64,000 nucleotides of DNA from the NCBI GenBank assembly GCA_014843695.1, contig CM026400.1, forward strand, positions 47,990,221-48,054,220. Reading direction: 5' to 3'. The notes beneath the pieces are model-generated. The model was not told the DNA's origin and did not search any database. It saw only the letters and a list, made by a program, of their open reading frames with translations. Both the position numbers and the translations under genes were made by a program. Positions 1 through 14,199 of the stretch are shown here, piece by piece. How positions within the stretch are numbered: the first letter of the stretch is position 1; every line of letters starts with the position of its first letter. This stretch comes from Archivesica marissinica (taxonomy: Eukaryota; Mollusca; Bivalvia; Venerida; Vesicomyidae).

Positions 1-140
1 AAAGTATGAGACACAGTTGGGAGACTGAATGACCACTCGAGTACATCTCCGAACCAACAATCAATTACTTGTGTCAAATAATAACCAATATATTTAAAGT
101 TGATTAAATTGATCACACTTTGGAAACAAATATTTTAAAG

Positions 141-590
141 AATCTTTTAATGAACCAACTCTCTCAAATCTTTTAAAGAACCAACTCTCTCAAATCTAAA
201 TGAACCAACTCTCAACGTTTTAAGTGAACCAACTCTCTCAAATCTTTTGAATGAACCAACTCTCTCAAATCTTTTGAATGAACCAACTCTCTCAAATCTT
301 TTAAATGAACCAACTCTCTCAAATCTTTTGAATGAACCAACTCTCTCAAATCTTTTGAATGAACCAACTCTCTCAAATCTTTTAAATGAACCAACTCTCT
401 CAAATCTTTTGAATGAACCAACTCTCTCAAATCTTTTGAATGAACCAACTCTCTCAAATCTTTTAAATGAACCAACTCTCTCAAATCTTTTGAATGAACC
501 AACTCTCTCAAATCTTTTGAATGAACCAACTCTCTCAAATCTTTTAAAAGAACCAACTCTCTCAAATCTTTTAAAACTCTCTCAAACTGC
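141..590. repeat. 27-bp minisatellite, about 16 copies
   Basis: The unit reads approximately ATGAACCAACTCTCTCAAAT plus CTTTTGA. Copies alternate TTTTGA/TTTTAA endings in a three-unit pattern. Because 27 is a multiple of three and the unit has no stop in some frames, both strands are open for over 120 codons. These are array artefacts. The first copies (before about 240) are degenerate. Confidence 0.9.
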
Positions 591-817
591 CTGTTTTTTT
601 TATTTAATGACAAAACTGTGAGCAGTTTCTATCAAGCTGAAGATTGTGTCGAAATCACATTCATGCAGAGAGATAAAACATTCCCACACCAAAAGACAGA
701 GCCATAGTTACATGTGTTAATTCTACAACACTTCTTTAAACGTGTCAGAGCAACCAAACTGCAGTCTATGTCTCTGTTGTGCAAGCCAGAAGTGAGAGTA
801 TAGCTGAATATTGGATC
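591..817. other. unassigned sequence
   Basis: I see no gene or recognisable repeat here. A short plus-strand frame opens after a TAA at 737-739 and runs into the 51-bp triplication. Confidence 0.4.
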
Positions 818-970
818 GAAATTCCAAATGAAGTTGAACATATTATGGAAAGACTAGTAACTGACTAGGAAATCCCAAATGAAGTTGAACATATTATGGA
901 AAGACTAGTAACTGACAAGGAAATTCCAAATGAAGTTGAACATATTATGGAAAGACTAGTAACTGAATAG
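818..970 (+). repeat. 51-bp tandem triplication
   Basis: Three near-identical 51-bp units lie at 818-868, 869-919 and 920-970. Each is 17 codons and reads EIPNEVEHIMERLVT in the plus frame. Unit 1 ends in TAG, unit 2 in AAG (open) and unit 3 in TAG. The peptide resembles the IMERMT/IVERVT motif of the gene that starts 250 bp downstream. It could be a decayed exon or chance. No start codon or splice site fixes it as coding. Confidence 0.85.
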
Positions 971-1226
971 AAGTGATTAAATCAACAAAAATCCCAAAGT
1001 AAAGACGGACAGACGCTTATGACTTGCCCTTTATCAGAGGGATTACCTAAACTGCTTTGTTAATGAGCACCTTCAAAGTCTTTATAATACCCTAATATAC
1101 CAGATTGCCTCATTCCTCTATCTCAATTAGTCCAATGATTACTTCCTATTAAACAAAATCAATAAAAACTATACCTGTTCAACAAAGAGAATTTAAAATT
1201 GAATTAAGCCATTAACAGAATTAAAT

Positions 1227-1915
1227 ATGAATCAACCAATAATAAATGCGCGCGATTTCGAGTATTTAACGCAGAGTGATCAAGAATACTTGTATAGTAT
1301 CGAAAGATTGTATCTATTGAACAGTGGTAAACTTAAACATTTCCATGTCGTAGGTCCTTGGCACCAGGTAAAATCGTCTCAGTTGAATAGAATCGTCGAA
1401 CGTGTAGCAACGCCAAGTCCTAGACTATGTTCTAGGGGTCACGTTAAGGGGCTGTGGTGTGTGGAGGACCCAGATTATGTAACAGGACCTAAGATTTTAA
1501 AGTACTACGGATCTGAACCCAGTACACCTAGAAGTGTACCGTCGGAGGCGGGGACGCCGAGAAACGTTAAAACTCTGTCAACACCAAAAAATAAATACTC
1601 GATTCCACGGAAATACCAGATAGTGCCAAAACCGACGCCTTGGATTATCATGGAACCATCAAAGAAGAAGAATTTCATCTGTGATGATCCGCCAGATCCA
1701 TCGTACCGAGAGAAATCGGCGAACATGCCGCGATCTGCTCAGACAAGAGGATCTACAGTATATTCAAGACCGAGTACTAGCGGGTCCAGTGAGAGATACA
1801 ATGCAAGCCCTTATTGTACGACGGTAACCTCGGGTGAATTGAACGCCATTGTGGAAAGGGTCACAAAACCGACACATGCCAGCAAAGGGGGCATTGATCT
1901 ACAAGACAAATTTAG
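1227..1915 (+). CDS. Repeat-motif protein, coding exon 1 (residues 1-229 plus two bases)
   Basis: First coding exon of a two-exon, 423-residue protein that I cannot name. ATG 1227 is chosen because an in-frame TGA lies at 1200-1202 with no ATG between. The exon ends in a consensus donor, AG|GTAAGT at 1915/1916, leaving two bases (AG) of a split Arg codon. The protein is basic and rich in Pro/Ser/Thr at residues 95-200. Two copies of a motif of the form L-N-x-I-V-E-R-V-x-x-P-x(n)-S-[RK]-G occur at about residues 50-71 and 202-229, and the second continues into G-G-I-D-L-Q-D-K-F. There is no signal peptide or membrane segment. No catalytic motif is visible, so a structural or scaffold role is more likely than an enzyme. 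A cytoskeletal or axonemal role is a guess from the short repeat style only. Confidence 0.82.
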
Positions 1916-1956
1916 GTAAGTTTTTTTTTTAAATCGCTGAAAAGTTTTATAAACTG

Positions 1957-2174
1957 TGGAAGTCGTGGTAGCGCGATCACTTCAGGTGTGAAAGCCACAG
2001 AGCTTGCACCCCAGCTGTAGCAGTTACGATTGTGCCCCTTAGGCAAGGCTCTTAAATTCTACACATTGCATCTCGCTCCCTTGTGGCAATGGGCTCCAAT
2101 GAGGTATCAAGAGTGATTAATCTAGTGCTGTATACACTTGTTCGCAATCAAGCTATATAAATTAATATAAACTA
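1957..2174 (+). mobile_element. Leu-like tRNA-derived SINE, diverged
   Basis: It matches the family whose best copy is at 41222-41455: head TGGAAGTCGTG, a middle part with TTAGGCAAGGC, and the tail GAGTGATTAAT...TTCGCAATC. The head has lost part of the A-box region. Confidence 0.75.
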
Positions 2175-2746
2175 TAATATATAAATAGTATAAACTTATT
2201 TTTTTAGGGGAATAAAATAATTTATTTTGGCATTTTTTAATTTAATTTTAGAACATTTTTATTTTGGAGCGAAGCAAACATTACTTCTGCTGACGTATAA
2301 TTTTAAATTAATTTTAGAAAATTGACTGCAGAATTAATCAAGGTTTATATTAATATGGTTTTCGGCTGATCTGGATCTATGTTGTTTGCACATGTGATTT
2401 TATTTACTCAGCAAGCAAATGGATAATAACAAATACTCGATACCCGATTTCACATTGAAGACACATTTGCTAGTTTTTACTCCAAATTCAATAAAAGCGT
2501 TTATATTTTATTTACAATGGAAACAAATTGAACAGTTTCATTTTCAAAAGGACTGGTGCTATCAATGAAATAATTTGAAACAGTAATTGAGGACATGTTT
2601 GAGTTATTTGTATTCTGAATGAAATTGTTCAAATAGAGTAGGATTCAAATTACGTTCAAAGTTAAAAGGAATTACTTTGCAACTCGTATAAATAACACTG
2701 TTGGGATGTTAATGCAACACAAATTGAACACGCTGTTAATATACTG
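2175..2746. other. AT-rich intron sequence
   Basis: There is no gene. A fragment at about 2362-2400 (GGCTGATCTGGATCTATGTT) matches one arm of the dispersed hairpin element seen at 43742-43992 and 45493-45690. Confidence 0.4.
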
Positions 2747-2813
2747 TACAGTGGAACCTCACTGCGCCCAACGGCCCCTAGAACGGATGAAAAGTTCGGC
2801 TTAGAGGGGATTT
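2747..2813 (+). mobile_element. pogo/Tigger-like terminal fragment
   Basis: TACAGTGGAACCTCACTGCG starts with the TA target and the CAGTnGAACCTC terminus typical of pogo/Tigger elements. It runs directly into the satellite, so only one end is present. Confidence 0.45.
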
Positions 2814-5800
2814 CTGATAATACATTATCTACTCGATTACCTCTAACAATACATTGTCTACTTGTCTACCTCTAACAATACATTATCTACTTCTAACAAT
2901 ACATTGTCTACCTCTAACAATACATTATCTACCTCTAGCAATGCATTGTCTACCTCTAACAATACATTGTCTACTCGACTACCTCTAACAATACATTACC
3001 TACTCGTCTACCTCTAACAATACATTACCTACTCGTCTACCTCTAACAATACATTACCTACTTATCTACCTCTAACAATACATTATCTACTTATATACCT
3101 CTAACAATACATTACCTACTCGTCTACCTCTAACAATACATTATCTACTCGTCTACCTCTAACAATACATTATCTACTTGTCTACCTCTAACAATACATT
3201 ATCTACTTGTCTACCTCTAGCAATACATTATCTACTCGTCTACCTCTAACAATACATTATCTACTCGTCTACCTCTAACAATACATTATCTACTTGTCTA
3301 CCTCTAACAATACATTATCTACTCGTCTACCTCTAGCAATACATTATCTACTCGTCTACCTCTAACAATACATTATCTACTTGTCTACCTCTAACAATAC
3401 ATTATCTACCTCTAACAATACATTATCTACTCGTCTACCTCTAGCAATACATTATCTACTCGTCTACCTCTAACAATACATTATCTACTTGTCTACCTCT
3501 AGCAATACATTATCTACTCGTCTACCTCTAACAATACATTATCTACTCGTCTACCTCTAGCAATACATTGTCTACCTCTAGCAATACATGATCTACTTGT
3601 CTACCTCTAACAATACATTATCTACTTGTCTACCTCTAACAATACATTATCTACTTGTCTACCTCTAACAATACATTATCTACTCTTCTACCTCTAACAA
3701 TACATTATCTACTCTTCTACCTCTAATAGTACATTATCTACCTCTAGCAATACATTGTCTACCTCTAACAATACATTACCTACTCTTCTACCTCTAACAG
3801 TACATTATCTACCTGTCTAGCTCTAACAATACATTATCTACTTGTCTACCTCTAACACTACATTATTTACTTGTCTACCTCTAACAATACATTATCTACT
3901 TATCTACCTCTAACAATACATTATCTACTTATCTACCTCTAACAATACATTGTCTACCTCTAACAATACATTACCTACTCTTCTACCTCTAACAATACAT
4001 TATCTACTTATCTACCTCTAACAATACATTATCTACTTATCTACCTCTAACAATACATTGTCTACCTCTAACAATACATTATCTACTTATCTACCTCTAA
4101 CAATACATTATCTACTCGTCTACCTCTAACAATACATTATCTACTTGTCTACCTCTAACAATTCATTATACTCGACTACCTCTAGCAATACATTATCTAC
4201 TTGTCAACCTCTAACAATACATTATCTACTTGTCTACCTCTAACAATACATTATCTACTCGTCTACCTCTAACAATACATTATATATTGTCTACATCTAG
4301 CAATACATTATCTACTTGTCAACCTCTAATAATACATTATATACTCGTCTACCTCTAACAATACATTATATACTTGTCTACATCTAGCAATACATTATCT
4401 ACTTGTCAACCTCTAATAATACATTATCTACTTGTCTACCTCTAACAATACATTATCTACTTGTCTACATCTAGCAATACATTATCTACTTGTCTACCTC
4501 TAACAATACATTATCTACTTGTCTACCTCTAACACTACATTATTTACTTGTCTACCTCTAACAATACATTATCTACTTATCTACCTCTAACAATACATTA
4601 TCTACTTATCTACCTCTAACAATACATTGTCTACCTCTAATAATACATTACCTACTCTTCTACCTCTAACAATACATTATCTACTTATCTACCTCTAACA
4701 ATACATTATCTACTTATCTACCTCTAACAATACATTGTCTACCTCTAACAATACATTATCTACTTATCTACCTCTAACAATACATTATCTACTCGTCTAC
4801 CTCTAACAATACATTATCTACTTGTCTACCTCTAACAATACATTATCTACTCGACTACCTCTAGCAATACATTATCTACTTGTCAACCTCTAACAATACA
4901 TTATCTACTTGTCTACCTCTAACAATACATTATCTACTAGTCTACCTCTAACAATACATTATCTATTGTCTACATCTAGCAATACATTATCTACTTGTCA
5001 ACCTCTAATAATACATTATATACTCGTCTACCTCTAACAATACATTATATACTTGTCTACATCTAGCAATACATTATCTACTTGTCAACCTCTAATAATA
5101 CATTATCTACTTGTCAACCTCTAATAATACATTATCTACTTGTCTACATCTAGCAATACATTATCTACTTGTCAGCCTCTAATAATACATTATCTACTTG
5201 TCTACCTCTAACAATACATTATCTACTTGTCTACATCTAGCAATACATTATCTACTTGTCTACCTCTAACACTACATTATTTACTTGTCTACCTCTAACA
5301 ATACATTATCTACTCTTCTACCTCTAACAATACATTATCTACTCTTCTACCTCTAACAGTACATTATCTACCTCTAGCAATACATTGTCTACCTCTAACA
5401 ATACATTACCTACTCTTCTACCTCTAACAATACATTATCTACTTATCTACCTCTAACAATACATTATCTACTTATCTACCTCTAACAATACATTGTCTAC
5501 CTCTAACAATACATTATCTACTTATCTACCTCTAACAATACATTATCTACTCGTCTACCTCTAACAATACATTATCTACTTGTCTACCTCTAACAATACA
5601 TTGTCTACCTCTAACAATACATTATCTACTTATCTACCTCTAACAATACATTATCTACTCGTCTACCTCTAACAATACATTATCTACTTGTCTACCTCTA
5701 ACAATACATTATCTACTCGACTACCTCTAGCAATACATTATCTACTTGTCAACCTCTAACAATACATTATCTACTTGTCTACCTCTAACAATACATTATC

Positions 5801-5997
5801 TACTCGTCTACCTCTAACAATACATTATCTATTGTCTACATCTAGCAATACATTATCTACTTGTCAACCTCTAATAATACATTATATACTCGTCTACCTC
5901 TAACAATACATTATATACTTGTCTACATCTAGCAATACATTATCTACTTGTCAACCTCTAATAATACATTATCTACTTGTCTACCTCTAACAATACA

Positions 5998-8500
5998 TTA
6001 TCTACTTGTCTACATCTAGCAATACATTATCTATTTGTCTACCTCTAACAATACATTATCTACTCGTCTACCTCTAACAATCCATTATCTACTCGTCTAC
6101 CTCTAACAATACATTATCTACTCGTCTACCTCTAACAATACATGATCTACTCGTCAACCTCTAACAATACATTATCTACTCGTCTACCTCTAACAATACA
6201 TTATCTACTCGTCAACCTCTAACAATACATTACCTACTCGTCAATCTCTAACAATACATTATCTACTCGTCAACCTCTAACAATACATTATCTACTCGTC
6301 AACCTCTACCAATACATTATCTACTCGTCAACCTCTAACAATACATTATCTACTCGTCTACCTCTAACAATACATTATCTACTCGTCAACCTCTAACAAT
6401 ACATTATCTACTCGTCAACCTCTAACAATACATTATCTACTCGTCTACCTCTAACAATACATTATCTACTGGTCTACCTATAACAATACATTATCTACCT
6501 GTCAACCTCTAACAATACATTATCTACTTGTCTACCTCTAATAATACATTATCTACTGGTCTACCTATAACAATACATTATCTACTTGTCTACCTCTAAC
6601 AATACATTATCTACTTGTCTACCTCTAACAATACATTATCTACTTGTCAACCTCTAACAATACATTATCTACTCGTCTACCTCTAACAATACATTATCTA
6701 CTCGTCTACCTCTAACAATACATTATCTACTTGTCAACCTCTAACAATACATTATCTACTTGTCAACCTCTAACAATACATTATCTACTTGTCTACCTCT
6801 AACAATACATTATCTACTCGTCTACCTCTAATAATACATTATCTACTTGTCTACACCTAATAATACATTATCTACTTGTCAACCTCTAACAATACATTAT
6901 CTACTTGTCTCTCTCTAATAATACATTATCTACTTGTCTACCTCTAACAATACATTATCTACTTGTCTACCCCTAATAATACATTATATACTTGTCTACC
7001 TCTAACAATACATTATCTACTTGTCTACCCCTAATAATACATTATCTACTTGTCTACCTCTAACAATACATTATATACTTGTCTCTCTCTCTCTCTCGCT
7101 AATAATACATTATCTACTTGACTACCTCTAACAATACATTATCTACTCGTCTACCTCTAACAATACATTATCTACCTCTAACAATACATTATCTACTTGT
7201 CTACCTATAACAATACATTATCTATTTGTCTACCTCTAACAATACATTACCTACTCGTCAACCTCTAACAATACATTATCTACCTCTAACAATACATTAT
7301 CTACTTATCTACCTCTAACAATACATTATATACTCGTCTACCTCTAACAATACATTATCTACTCGTCTACCTCTAACAATACATTATCTACTTGTCAACC
7401 TCTAACAATACATTATCTACTCGTCTACCTCTAACAATACATTATCTACTTGTCAACCTCTAACAATACATTATCTACTTGTCAACCTCTAACAATACAT
7501 TATCTACTTGTCAACCTCTAACAATACATTATCTACTTGTCAACCTCTAACACTACATTATCTACTCGTCTACCTCTAACAATACATTATCTACTTGTCT
7601 ACCTCTAGCAATACATTATCTACTCGTCTACCTCTAACAATACATTATCTACTGTCTACCTCTAGCAATACATTATCTACTCGTCTACCTCTAACAATAC
7701 ATTATCTACTCGTCTACCTCTAGCAATACATTGTCTACCTATAGCAATACATTATCTACTTGTCTACCTCTAACAATACATTATCTACTTGTCTACCTCT
7801 AACAATACATTATCTACTTGTCTACCTCTAACAATACATTATCTACTTGTCTACCTCTAACAATACATTATCTACTTGTCTACCTCTAACACTACATTAT
7901 CTACTTGTCTACCTCTAACAATACATTATCTACTCTTCTACCTCTAACAATACATTATCTACTCTTCTACCTATAACAGTACATTATCTACCTCTAGCAA
8001 TACATTGTCTACCTCTAACAATACATTACCTACTCGTCTACCTCTAACAATACATTGTATACCTCTAACAATACATTACCTACTCTTCTACCTCTAACAA
8101 TACATTATCTACTTATCTACCTCTAACAATACATTATCTACTTATCTACCTCTAACAATACATTATCTACTTATCTACCTCTAACAATACATTGTCTACC
8201 TCTAACAATACATTATCTACTTATCTACCTCTAACAATACATTATCTACTCGTCTACCTCTAACAATACATTATCTACTTGTCTACCTCTAACAATACAT
8301 TATCTACTCGACTACCTCTAGCAATACATTATCTACTTGTCAACCTCTAACAATACATTATCTACTTGTCAACCTCTAATAATACATTATATACTCGTCT
8401 ACCTCTAACAATACATTATATACTTGTCTACATCTAGCAATACATTATCTACTTTTCAACCTCTAATAATACATTATCTACTTGTCTACCTCTAACAATA
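5998..8500. repeat. Higher-order repeat block A
   Basis: Diagnostic variants at 6081 (TCCATT), 6306 (CTACCAATAC) and 7081 (G followed by a 16-nt TC run) recur exactly 2,505 bp later. Block edges are approximate. Confidence 0.8.
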
Positions 8501-10620
8501 CATTATCTACTTGTCTACATCTAGCAATACATTATCTACTTGTCTACCTCTAACAATACATTATCTACTCGTCTACCTCTAACAATCCATTATCTACTCG
8601 TCTACCTCTAACAATACATTATCTACTCGTCTACCTCTAACAATACATGATCTACTCGTCAACCTCTAACAATACATTATCTACTCGTCTACCTCTAACA
8701 ATACATTATCTACTCGTCAACCTCTAACAATACATTACCTACTCGTCAATCTCTAACAATACATTATCTACTCGTCAACCTCTAACAATACATTATCTAC
8801 TCGTCAACCTCTACCAATACATTATCTACTCGTCAACCTCTAACAATACATTATCTACTCGTCTACCTCTAACAATACATTATCTACTCGTCAACCTCTA
8901 ACAATACATTATCTACTCGTCAACCTCTAACAATACATTATCTACTCGTCTACCTCTAACAATACATTATCTACTGGTCTACCTATAACAATACATTATC
9001 TACCTGTCAACCTCTAACAATACATTATCTACTTGTCTACCTCTAACAATACATTATCTACTGGTCTACCTATAACAATACATTATCTACTTGTCTACCT
9101 CTAACAATACATTATCTACTTGTCTACCTCTAACAATACATTATCTACTTGTCAACCTCTAACAATACATTATCTACTCGTCTACCTCTAACAATACATT
9201 ATCTACTCGTCTACCTCTAACAATACATTATCTACTTGTCAACCTCTAACAATACATTATCTACTTGTCAACCTCTAACAATACATTATCTACTTGTCTA
9301 CCTCTAACAATACATTATCTACTCGTCTACCTCTAATAATACATTATCTACTTGTCTACACCTAATAATACATTATCTACTTGTCAACCTCTAACAATAC
9401 ATTATCTACTTGTCTCTCTCTAATAATACATTATCTACTTGTCTACCTCTAACAATACATTATCTACTTGTCTACCCCTAATAATACATTATATACTTGT
9501 CTACCTCTAACAATACATTATCTACTTGTCTACCCCTAATAATACATTATCTACTTGTCTACCTCTAACAATACATTATATACTTGTCTCTCTCTCTCTC
9601 TCGCTAATAATACATTATCTACTTGACTACCTCTAACAATACATTATCTACTCGTCTACCTCTAACAATACATTATCTACCTCTAACAATACATTATCTA
9701 CTTGTCTACCTATAACAATACATTATCTATTTGTCTACCTCTAACAATACATTACCTACTCGTCAACCTCTAACAATACATTATCTACCTCTAACAATAC
9801 ATTATCTACTTGTCAACCTCTAACAATACATTATCTACTCGTCTACCTCTAACAATACATTATCTACTTGTCAACCTCTAACAATACATTATCTACTTGT
9901 CAACCTCTAACAATACATTATCTACTTGTCAACCTCTAACAATACATTATCTACTTGTCAACCTCTAACACTACATTATCTACTCGTCTACCTCTAACAA
10001 TACATTATCTACTTGTCTACCTCTAGCAATACATTATCTACTCGTCTACCTCTAACAATACATTATCTACTTGTCTACCTCTAGCAATACATTATCTACT
10101 CGTCTACCTCTAACAATACATTATCTACTCGTCTACCTCTAGCAATACATGTCTACCTCTAGCAATACATTATCTACTGTCTACCTCTAGCAATACATTA
10201 TCTACTTGTCTACCTCTAACAATACATTATCTACTTGTCTACCTCTAACAATACATTATCTACTTGTCTACCTCTAACAATACATTATCTACTTGTCTAC
10301 CTCTAACAATACATTATCTACTTGTCTACCTCTAACACTACATTATCTACTTGTCTACCTCTAACAATACATTATCTACTCTTCTACCTCTAACAATACA
10401 TTATCTACTCTTCTACCTATAACAGTACATTATCTACCTCTAGCAATACATTGTCTACCTCTAACAATACATTACCTACTCGTCTACCTCTAACAATACA
10501 TTGTATACCTCTAACAATACATTACCTACTCTTCTACCTCTAACAATACATTATCTACTTATCTACCTCTAACAATACATTATCTACTTATCTACCTCTA
10601 ACAATACATTATCTACTTGT
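8501..10620. repeat. Higher-order repeat block B
   Basis: The same marks fall at 8586, 8811 and 9586. The offset to block A shrinks to 2,446 bp by the AACAGTAC variant (7975 versus 10421), showing a small internal deletion of about two units. Confidence 0.8.
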
Positions 10621-13064
10621 CTACCTCTAAAAATACATTATCTACTTATCTACCTCTAACAATACATTATGTACTCGTCTACCTCTAACAATACATTATC
10701 TACTCGTCTACCTCTAACAATACATTATCTACTCGTCTACCTCAAACAATACATTATCTACTTGTCTACCTCTAACAATACATTATCTACTTGTCTACCT
10801 CTAACAATACACTATCTACTTGTCAACCTCTAACAATACATTATCTACTTGTCTACCTCTAACAATACATTATCTAATTGTCTACCTCTAACAATACATT
10901 ATCTACTCGTCAACCTCTAACAATACATTATCTACTTGTCTACCTCTAACAATACAGTATCTACTCGTCTACCTCTAACAATACATTATCTACTCGTCAA
11001 CCTCTAACAATACATTATCTACTCGTCTACCTCTAACAATACATTATCTACTCGTCAACCTCTAACAATACATTATCTACTCGTCAATCTCTAACAATAC
11101 ATTATCTACTCGTCAACCTCTAACAATACATTATCTACTCGTCAACCTCTAACAATAAATTATCTACTCGTCAACCTCTAACAATACATTATCTACTCGT
11201 CTACCTCTAACAATACATTATCTACTCGTCAACCTCTAACAATACATTATCTACTCGTCAACCTCTAACAATACATTATCTACTCGTCTACCTCTAACAA
11301 TACATTATCTACTCGTCTACCTATAACAATACATTATCTACTTGTCAACCTATAACAATACATTATCTACTTGTCTACCTCTAACAATACATTATCTACT
11401 GGTCTACCTATAACAATACATTATCTACTTGTCTACCTCTAACAATACATTATCTACTCGTCTACATCTAACAATACATTATCTACTTGTCCAACTCTAA
11501 TAATACATTATCTACTTGTCTACCCCTAATAATACATTATCTACTTGTCAACCTCTAACAATACATTATCTACTTGTCTCTCTCTAATAATACAATATCT
11601 ACTTGTCTACCTCTAACAATACATTATCTACTTGTCTACCCCTAATAATACATTATCTACTTGTCTACCTCTAACAATACATTATCTACTTGTCTACCCC
11701 TAATAATACATTATCTACTTGTCTACCTCTAACAATACATTATATACTTGTCTCTCTCTCTCGCTAATAATACATTATCTACTTGACTACCTCTAACAAT
11801 ACATTATCTACCTCTAACGATACATTATCTACCTCTAACAATACATTATCTACCTCTAACAATACATTATCTACTTATCTACCTCTAACAATACATTATA
11901 TACTCGTCTACCTCTAACAATACATTATCTACTCGTCTACCTCTAACAATACATTATCTACTTGTCAACCTCTAACAATACATTATCTACTCGTCTACCT
12001 CTAACAATACATTATCTACTCGTCTACCTCTAACAATACATTATCTACTTGTCAACCTCTAACAATACATTATCTACTTGTCAACCTCTAACAATACATT
12101 ATCTACTTGTCAACCTCTAACAATACATTATCTACTTGTCAACCTCTAACAATACAGTATCTACTTGTCAACCTCTAACAATACATTATCTACTCGTCTA
12201 CCTCTAACAATACATTATCTACTTGTCAACCTCTAACAATACATTATCTACTTGTCAACCTCTAACACTACATTATCTACTTGTCTACCTCTAACAATAC
12301 ATTATCTACTCGTCTACCTCTAACAATACATTATCTACTTGTCCAACTCTAATAATACATTATCTACTTGTTTACCTCTAACAATACATGATCTACTTGT
12401 CAACCTCTAATAATACATTACCTACTTGTCTACCTATAACAATACATTATCTACTTGTCTACCTCTAACAATACATTATCTACTTGTCTCTCTCTAATAA
12501 TACATTATCTACTTGTCTACCTCTAACAATACATTATCTACTTGTCTACCTCTAACAATACATTATATACTTATCTACCTCTAACAATACATTATCTACT
12601 TATCTACCTCTAACAATACATTATCTATTTGTCTACCTCTAACAATACCTTATATACCTCTAACAATACATTATCTACTTGTCTACCTCTAACAATACAT
12701 TATCTACTTGTCTACCTCTAACAATACCTTATCTACTTATCTACCTCTAACAATACATTATCTACTTGTCTACCTCTAAAAATACATTATCTACTTATCT
12801 ACCTCTAACAATACATTATCTACTCGTCTACCTCTAACAATACATTATCTACTCGTCTACCTCTAACAATACATTATCTACTTGTCTACCTCTAACAATA
12901 CATTATCTACTTGTCTACCTCTAACAATACACTATCTACTTGTCAACCTCTAACAATACATTATCTACTTGTCTACCTCTAACAATACATTATCTAATTG
13001 TCTACCTCTAACAATACATTATCTACTCGTCAACCTCTAACAATACATTATCTACTTGTCTACC
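10621..13064. repeat. Higher-order repeat block C, partial
   Basis: It carries a shorter TC run at 11750 (12 nt). ACTATCTACT at 10811 and CTAATTG at 10874 recur 2,120 bp later at 12931 and 12994. Confidence 0.7.
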
Positions 13065-13403
13065 AAGCTCAATTAAAACAACATCTATTTCTATATCCCA
13101 TTACAACTAATATTCAACGTTTGTGTTCTAATTTTGCTTTTTCAAAAACAAAAACAAAATGTCGCCCCATGTTGTAAATTGCTGTATAGAACGTAGAGAG
13201 CGTTTCATTGATTGTCACATTGATTGTCACAGGATAATCACAAGCAACGTCTTCAATAAAACCTTAATTGATGTGCCCATTGATTATCCAGCAATTACTG
13301 CCTATAACATCCATAAACAAGAGTGTACATGCTTCACTGGAGAGGAAGTAACAGTAGCAATTTTATAAATAGGAAGTTTAGTGTGCATGCGTGCTTTCTC
13401 TCA
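13065..13403. other. unassigned intron sequence
   Basis: Unique-looking AT-rich sequence. A 69-codon frame at 13159-13368 has no recognisable motif and I do not call it a gene. Confidence 0.4.
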
Positions 13404-13856
13404 GCGATACCGGCTGTCGACAGTGGCTTGCAATAATGGCCTCTGGTTCCGATACTTGCTGTCGATAGTGGTTTGCAATAATGGCCTCTTGTTCCGATAC
13501 TTGCTGTCGATAGTGGCTTGCAATAATGGCCTCTGGTTCCGATACTTGCTGTCGATAGTGGTTTACAATAATGGCCTCTTGTTCCGATACTTGCTGTCGA
13601 TAGTGGTTTACAATAATGGCTTCTGGTTCCGATACTTGCTGTCGATAGTGGTTTGCAATAATGACCTCTGGTTCCGTTACTTGCTGTCGATAGTGGTTTG
13701 CAATAATGGCCTCTGGTTCCGATACTTGCTGTCGATAGTGGTTTGCAATAATGGCCTCTGATTCCGATACTTGCTGTCGACAGTGGTTTGCAATAATGAC
13801 CTCTTGTTCCGATACTTGCTGTCGATAGTGGTTTGCAATAATGGCCTCTGGTTCAG
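13404..13856 (+). repeat. 45-bp minisatellite, 10 copies
   Basis: The unit contains TTGCTGTCGATAGTGGTTTG and AATGGCCTCTGGTTCCGATA. The length is a multiple of three, giving a spurious 15-residue repeat frame. Confidence 0.93.
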
Positions 13857-13916
13857 TTATATTTTATGGGCAATGATACGCTACTTATAACCTCGCGGTG
13901 TCCATTTTTCTTTCTG

Positions 13917-14158
13917 TTAACCCATTCAACCCCAAGTAACTGACACGGATTGGTCCATGATATTTTTAGACCAATAAATTAATAAAAAAATTACATTTGG
14001 ACCAGTTCATTTATCAAAATGGGTAAATTTTATCTAAAAATAGTAATATTACTGACAAAAAGTGCAGATCCTGATGAGACGGATCGTTATGAGCCGGCTC
14101 ATCTGGGTCTACACTTTTTGTAAACCTATTGAGAGGCATGTAGTGTTGAAAGGGTTAA
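13917..14158 (+). mobile_element. TTAA-flanked MITE, family A (piggyBac-like)
   Basis: It begins TTAACCCATTCAAC and ends GTTGAAAGGGTTAA, so terminal inverted repeats sit inside a TTAA duplication, as in piggyBac-type elements. It has no coding capacity. An internal palindrome GAGCCGGCTC is conserved. Other copies lie at 39871-40114, 44075-44317 and 62262-62341. Confidence 0.8.
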
Positions 14159-14199
14159 TATTCTGATCTTAGGACATTTTAGTATCAGTTTGGAATTTG

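Larger units (their letters stand above)
2818..13064. repeat. 29-bp intronic satellite, about 10.2 kb
   Basis: The main unit is CTCTAACAATACATTATCTA followed by CTYGTCTAC, 29 bp. A frequent 20-21-bp short form lacks the CTYGTCTA part. Variants (AACCTC, ACATCTAGC, CTCTAATAAT, a TCTCTCTC insertion) are shared between distant copies and mark higher-order organisation. No ORF of note spans it. It ends abruptly at TCTACC|AAGCTC. Confidence 0.97.

Noticed and set aside
212..621. Open frames over 120 codons on both strands
   Set aside because: They follow the 27-bp minisatellite, a multiple of three; there is no non-repeat coding sequence.
2818..13064. CRISPR array
   Set aside because: Units are contiguous with no unique spacers, and the context is eukaryotic with an intron around it.
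13159..13368. 69-codon gene inside the intron
   Set aside because: No motif, no splice or start context, and short enough to be open by chance.
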